Below the pieces are notes generated by a model, which ran no database searches, was not told the origin of the DNA, and worked only from the letters and a program-made list of their open reading frames with translations. Made by a program: the position numbers and the translations under genes. From Bifidobacteriaceae bacterium (GTDB taxonomy: Bacteria; Actinomycetota; Actinomycetes; Actinomycetales; WQXJ01), in the NCBI GenBank assembly GCA_031265345.1, contig JAISCU010000391.1, forward strand, positions 1-8,138: DNA of 8,138 bases, in the 5' to 3' direction. Shown piece after piece: positions 4,777 to 8,138 of the stretch. Numbering within the stretch: the first letter of the stretch is position 1; every line of letters starts with the position of its first letter.

Positions 4777-6672
4777 TCAGTCCACGGTCAGCGTGTCGAC
4801 GATCGATTCGGCCTCCAGGTACTCGTCCTGGGGCGCCTCGGAATTGGCGATGAACCCGACAGTGTAGGCGCCGTCCGGGTCACCCCCGGCCACGTAGAGG
4901 CGAGACGGGTAGACCTTGCCGTCTTCGCTGTACATCGAGAAGATCAGCTCCCACCACAGCAGGGACGGCCCCAATTCGCTGCGGTAGTCATCGCTGATGT
5001 ACTCCCACCGCGCCAACCCGAAACCGCTTGTCACGGTCTCCATGTAGGAATCCATCTCCACTTGAAGCTCCACCGAACTGGCGGTCGGCTCGTAGCCCAC
5101 GATCACCATGAAGAACTCGCTGGGCGAGACAACTGCGACGCTGTCCTCGTCCTCTTGGGCCTTCCATCCATCCGGCACTTGGAAGATCAGTCCCAGCGTG
5201 TCCGAGTGGTACCAGCCGCCCGCCGACCCGGACGTGGCCGAGGGCGAGGCTTCGGCACTTGGGCTGGTCACGGGCGAGGAGACCGGCGGACTCCCACCGC
5301 CGTTGCCGCCACCACCGCCTGCGCCCGCGTTCCCGCCGCCCGCAGTGTCACGCCCGCCGCCCGACACCGCCAACGTCACACCCACGACGATGCCGACCAG
5401 CAGTACGGCCGCGCCAGCCCCGGTCGCGATCAACGCGCCCCGGGAGCCGGTCAACCGTTTCCAGAGCGAAGCCTCGCCGCCGCCATCGCCCCCGCCCTCC
5501 GACGAGGCTCCGAACGGCCGCGGACGGCCTGGGCCAATCGGGCCGCTGGGACCACCGGCACCGGCCAGGGGCGCAGTGCCCGCAGGCGGGCCCGAACCCA
5601 AGTTCGCGCCAGCGACACCGGTCGATCCCGATCCTCCGGCTGCGCCGCCGGCCCAAGCAGTTGGCCCCGGCCCCGAGGACGGCCCGGCTCCGGCTCGTGC
5701 CATCGGGCCACCCCTCAAAGCGGTGACGAACTGCCCCATCGAGGCGAAACGTTGCTCGGCGCGCACCGCCAAGGCCCGCATCAACGCCGCCTCCGCGAAG
5801 GGCGGCAATGCCACGCCCAGCGCCGAGGGCGGGATCAAGCCGTCTTGATGCAGCCGTTCGATCGCATCGGGTGGCCGCGTCCCGGTCAAACACCAATAGA
5901 ACGTCGCCGCCAGCGCGTACAGATCGGTCCACGACCCCTGGCGCCCGTGCGTCCGGTACTGCTCCTCCGGCGCGAAACCATGCTTCAGGATCACCGACAG
6001 GGAACGCTCGCCCTCGGACGCGAACCGGGCCGCACCGAAGTCCAGCAGCTTCGGCTCGCCCGAGGAAGTCACATAGACGTTGTCCGGGCTGATGTCCCGA
6101 TGCAGCAGGCCGCGCCCGTGGACCCGCTCCAGCGCCGCGGCTATGGGCTCCAGGAACCGCCCCACCTGGTCGAACCCCAGCCGTCCCCCAGCCCGCGCGA
6201 CCACGTCCTTCAAGCTCATGCCGTCGACGTACTCCATGGTGAAGTAGGCGGTGTTGTTCTCCAAGAAGAAGTTCTGCACCTTCGCGATGTTCGGCGCCTC
6301 GGACAGCTGGGCCAGAATCCGGGCCTCGTCCAGGAACTTCTGCCGATTGGCCTCGAACTCGTCGCCCTGCCGAGAAGACAGCACCACCACCGACGATCCG
6401 CCGCCCGCCTCGCGCGAGACGAGCCCTGCGGGCAGGTACTCCTTGACCGCGACCCGCACCTGCAGCGTCAGATCGAACGCCAGGTAGGTGATCCCGAAGC
6501 CGCCTTGGCCGAGCGGCCTGCCCACCAGGTAGCGCCCGGCGAGGATCTCCCCCGGCGGCAGGGCCAAAGGAAAAGAGGAGGGGGCCGCCGGGTCGAACCC
6601 GCAGTGGGGGCACGGACGCACCCCGACTTCGCGGAAACAGCCCAGGCACAGCTTGTCGTAATCGAGGTTCAT
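4777..6672 (-). CDS. Membrane Ser/Thr protein kinase with N-terminal Zn-ribbon and PsbP/Mog1-like ectodomain (paralogue 2)
   Basis: This 631-residue kinase has the same architecture as its downstream neighbour and a nearly superimposable catalytic domain. Zn-ribbon cysteines are at 9, 12, 21 and 24. Then come Gly-loop GQGGFGITY (55-63), ATP lysine K77, HRDISPDN (D193, N198), DFG (D211) and FAPEEQY. A Gly/Ala/Pro-rich cytoplasmic stretch runs to about residue 400. A basic SLWKRLTGSRG precedes one membrane helix (~409-435). The Gly/Ser-rich linker is unlike the Pro/Thr linker of paralogue 1. The ectodomain (~487-631) starts WYHSDTLGLIFQVPDGW and is clearly related to, but much more diverged from, the other ectodomain than the kinase parts are. 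Its ATG overlaps the PP2C stop in an ATGA, a strong sign of coupled translation and of shared function with the phosphatase. It is a likely active kinase; what it senses or phosphorylates is unknown. Confidence 0.93.
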   Translation of the reverse strand: MNLDYDKLCLGCFREVGVRPCPHCGFDPAAPSSFPLALPPGEILAGRYLVGRPLGQGGFGITYLAFDLTLQVRVAVKEYLPAGLVSREAGGGSSVVVLSSRQGDEFEANRQKFLDEARILAQLSEAPNIAKVQNFFLENNTAYFTMEYVDGMSLKDVVARAGGRLGFDQVGRFLEPIAAALERVHGRGLLHRDISPDNVYVTSSGEPKLLDFGAARFASEGERSLSVILKHGFAPEEQYRTHGRQGSWTDLYALAATFYWCLTGTRPPDAIERLHQDGLIPPSALGVALPPFAEAALMRALAVRAEQRFASMGQFVTALRGGPMARAGAGPSSGPGPTAWAGGAAGGSGSTGVAGANLGSGPPAGTAPLAGAGGPSGPIGPGRPRPFGASSEGGGDGGGEASLWKRLTGSRGALIATGAGAAVLLVGIVVGVTLAVSGGGRDTAGGGNAGAGGGGGNGGGSPPVSSPVTSPSAEASPSATSGSAGGWYHSDTLGLIFQVPDGWKAQEDEDSVAVVSPSEFFMVIVGYEPTASSVELQVEMDSYMETVTSGFGLARWEYISDDYRSELGPSLLWWELIFSMYSEDGKVYPSRLYVAGGDPDGAYTVGFIANSEAPQDEYLEAESIVDTLTVD

Positions 6673-7472
6673 GCTCCACGTCCAACCACGAACGCGGCCA
6701 CCGTGAGATTGTCGCCGTCCAGCCGGGACCGCTGGACCAGACGAAGCAGCATCAGCTCGAGCCAGTCCGCCGCGCCCGAGGATTTCGCCAAGTCAATCTC
6801 CATCTCCAGGTCCCAGACGTAGCTCCAGAACCCGTCCGAGCAGACCAGCACGGCATCGCCCTCCTCCAAGGCCGCGCCGCCCGTGTGCGGCTCCAACTCG
6901 CGCTCGTCGCCGAGGGCCGCCGTCAGGTGCGAGCGGCCATCGTAGAGCCGGATGCCCTCATGGTCCACCTCGCCGCGACGGAACGCCGCGTAGCCCGCCG
7001 AATCGTCGGGGCTGACTTCCGCCAAGCGGCCGCCCTTGAACCGATAGATTCGCGAGTCCCCCACGTTCGCCCAGGTCAGAGCTCCGTCGGCGATGACTGC
7101 GGCCGCCGCTGTGGAGCGCGCCTGTTTCAGCCCCGGGGAGGCCTCCTGCGCCGCCAGCAAGGCCCAATGCCCCTCCAGCAAGGCATGGCCGATGCCGTGC
7201 CCCGGCCCGCCAGCACCGGCCTGGGTCCCGACCGTCCCGTCAGCCAGGCTGACGGATGCGGCCTGGACGGCGGCATCGTGCAGCTTGGAGGGAGCCGCCA
7301 ACGCGGCGACCACCGCGTCGGCGCAGATCGCGGCAGCCGTGGCGCCCTCGACCATGCCGCCCAGGCCGTCGCACACGACCGCCTGGGCGCGCCCGTCGGT
7401 GACCTCCAAGCGCAGGGCGTCCTGGTTCTCGCGGTGGCCGCCGGGGTGCGTGTACCAGGCGTGGTCCAGCAT
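6669..7472 (-). CDS. PP2C-family (PPM) Ser/Thr protein phosphatase
   Basis: This 267-residue cytoplasmic protein is a complete PP2C domain with no membrane segment. The metal-binding motifs are all present: HRENQDAL (D18), VCDGLGGMVEG (D35, with Leu for the usual Met of DGMGG), VGDSRIYRF (D139), VCSDGFWSYV (D213) and DGDNLTVAAF (D254, N255). PP2C enzymes remove phosphate from Ser/Thr and typically oppose the kinase encoded beside them. The ATG at 7472 was chosen because it starts the conserved domain and shares its A with the preceding gene's TGA (TGATG). The longer open frame upstream lies over the FHA gene and is a shadow. Its stop overlaps the start of the next kinase by 4 bases. The tight packing says the reader, eraser and writer proteins are made together. 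Likely substrates are the two kinases or the FHA protein's partners (inference). Confidence 0.92.
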   Translation of the reverse strand: MLDHAWYTHPGGHRENQDALRLEVTDGRAQAVVCDGLGGMVEGATAAAICADAVVAALAAPSKLHDAAVQAASVSLADGTVGTQAGAGGPGHGIGHALLEGHWALLAAQEASPGLKQARSTAAAAVIADGALTWANVGDSRIYRFKGGRLAEVSPDDSAGYAAFRRGEVDHEGIRLYDGRSHLTAALGDERELEPHTGGAALEEGDAVLVCSDGFWSYVWDLEMEIDLAKSSGAADWLELMLLRLVQRSRLDGDNLTVAAFVVGRGA

Positions 7473-8138
7473 CAGCCCATGCCCACGACGAAGCCGTTGG
7501 TGCGTTCGGCCAGATAGAAGCCATCGCCGATCGAGAGCCGGGCGGGCACCGAGGCAGCCAGTTTCTGGCCCGAGGACAAGAAGGTGCCGTAGGTCGAGCC
7601 GTGATCCTCCAGGACGAACTGGCGCGCGGTCGGGTCCCAGGCCACCGAACAATGCATGGCGCTGATGCCGGGCACCGACCGGTCGTAGACCACATGGCAG
7701 CGGGCGGCGTCGCGGCCGATGTTGACCCGGCCCTCGATCTTGACCTCGGCCCCGGCGTATTGGCCGGTGGTGCCGCGCAGGACCGGGGTCTTGCCGTCCA
7801 CTTTGGCGACCGCCGCCTTGCCGCCTTGGCCTGACTGGGCCACCTTGGCCGGGAAGGCGACCAGGGACAACGTCACGCCGCCGGCCAGCGCCAGGGCCCC
7901 GACCACGAACGCGACGATCATCCAGACCTCCGGCGCGGTCGAGTACACCGAATAGGGCAGGTCGTTGGTGCGCAGGGTGGGAAGGAGCTCGTCTACGACG
8001 ATGGCGAAGTTCATGGTCGCGTCCTGCGCCCACGTGTTGATGCCGATCACGGCGCCGTCCTCGGTGACCAGCGGTCCGCCGGAGTTCCCCGCGTGGATCG
8101 CGACGTCCATCTCCCAGGCCTGCACGTCCGCGAAGGAG
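7472..8138 (-). CDS. Trypsin-like protease-transmembrane-FHA fusion, C-terminal part (5' end outside window)
   Basis: The frame is open at the right edge. The visible part starts within the end of a chymotrypsin-fold serine protease: AIHAGNSGGPLVTEDGAVIG carries the catalytic Ser in GNSGGPL and the strand after it. The His and Asp of the triad would lie outside the window. One membrane helix follows (VWMIVAFVVGALALAGGVTL), then a basic/Gly linker. A C-terminal FHA domain comes last (INIGRDAARCH-like, ISAMHCSVAW, DHGSTYGTFLSSG), ending FVVGMG and TGA at 7472-7474. FHA domains bind phosphothreonine peptides; the GR, S-x-x-H and S-x-x-G-T elements seen are the expected contacts. The implied topology is protease outside and FHA inside. 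It is first of the visible genes, overlapping PP2C by one base. The FHA domain probably docks onto a phosphorylated site made by the neighbouring kinases (inference). Confidence 0.88.
   Translation of the reverse strand, partial: SFADVQAWEMDVAIHAGNSGGPLVTEDGAVIGINTWAQDATMNFAIVVDELLPTLRTNDLPYSVYSTAPEVWMIVAFVVGALALAGGVTLSLVAFPAKVAQSGQGGKAAVAKVDGKTPVLRGTTGQYAGAEVKIEGRVNIGRDAARCHVVYDRSVPGISAMHCSVAWDPTARQFVLEDHGSTYGTFLSSGQKLAASVPARLSIGDGFYLAERTNGFVVGMG

Noticed and set aside
3883..6822. A 979-codon open frame on the plus strand running opposite both kinase genes and their gap.
   Set aside because: It is antisense to two genes with clear kinase motifs. Its peptide is Arg/Gly/Val/Gln-rich with no recognisable domain, and similar pieces recur because the kinases are paralogues. 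GC-rich codon use makes such stop-free shadows common.
7473..8033. Extension of the PP2C frame upstream to 8033.
   Set aside because: The added 187 residues are Arg/Gly/Pro-rich and lie over the protease-FHA gene. The conserved domain starts at the ATG at 7472, which overlaps the preceding stop.
1..8138. CRISPR arrays, tRNA or rRNA genes, intact insertion sequences.
   Set aside because: No regularly spaced repeats, tRNA-like cloverleaf, rRNA sequence or transposase motifs were recognised on either strand.

Overview
The window is high-GC DNA with strongly GC-rich third codon positions. Together with a DUF222/13E12-type HNH protein, it suggests a high-GC actinobacterium (Actinomycetota); genus cannot be judged from the sequence. 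It falls into two unlike halves.

The right part (about 2848-8138, all on the minus strand, read right to left) is a compact phospho-signalling operon. It begins beyond the right edge with an extracytoplasmic trypsin-like protease joined through one membrane helix to a cytoplasmic FHA domain. A PP2C-type Ser/Thr phosphatase follows, sharing one base with it (TGATG). Next comes a membrane Ser/Thr protein kinase whose start overlaps the phosphatase stop by 4 bases (ATGA). About 72 bases further on is a second, paralogous kinase. Both kinases have the order Zn-ribbon, kinase domain, Pro/Gly-rich stretch, one membrane helix, Pro/Ser/Gly linker, and an ectodomain that resembles PsbP/Mog1/LpqN proteins. 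The set holds a writer (two kinases), an eraser (PP2C) and a reader (FHA). Three of the four proteins cross the membrane, so the plausible job is passing an outside signal to, or from, a surface protease. That role is inference.

The left part (1-2847) is accessory and partly decayed. It holds the C-terminal half of a DUF222/HNH nuclease (plus strand, cut by the left edge), a broken Fic gene (minus), and an apparently intact VapBC toxin-antitoxin pair (minus). The pair is preceded by a candidate leaderless promoter. Between VapB and the kinase operon lies a short plus-strand stretch with coding-like codon use that may be a gene remnant.

The Fic gene is recognisable across three reading frames. 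Its start, its inhibitory motif and its C-terminus are in one frame, but the catalytic core is in another. It has an early stop, two apparent internal deletions and a frameshift at a run of six Cs. No tRNA, rRNA, CRISPR array or intact insertion sequence was seen. No stretch longer than about 300 bases lacks a gene or gene remnant.
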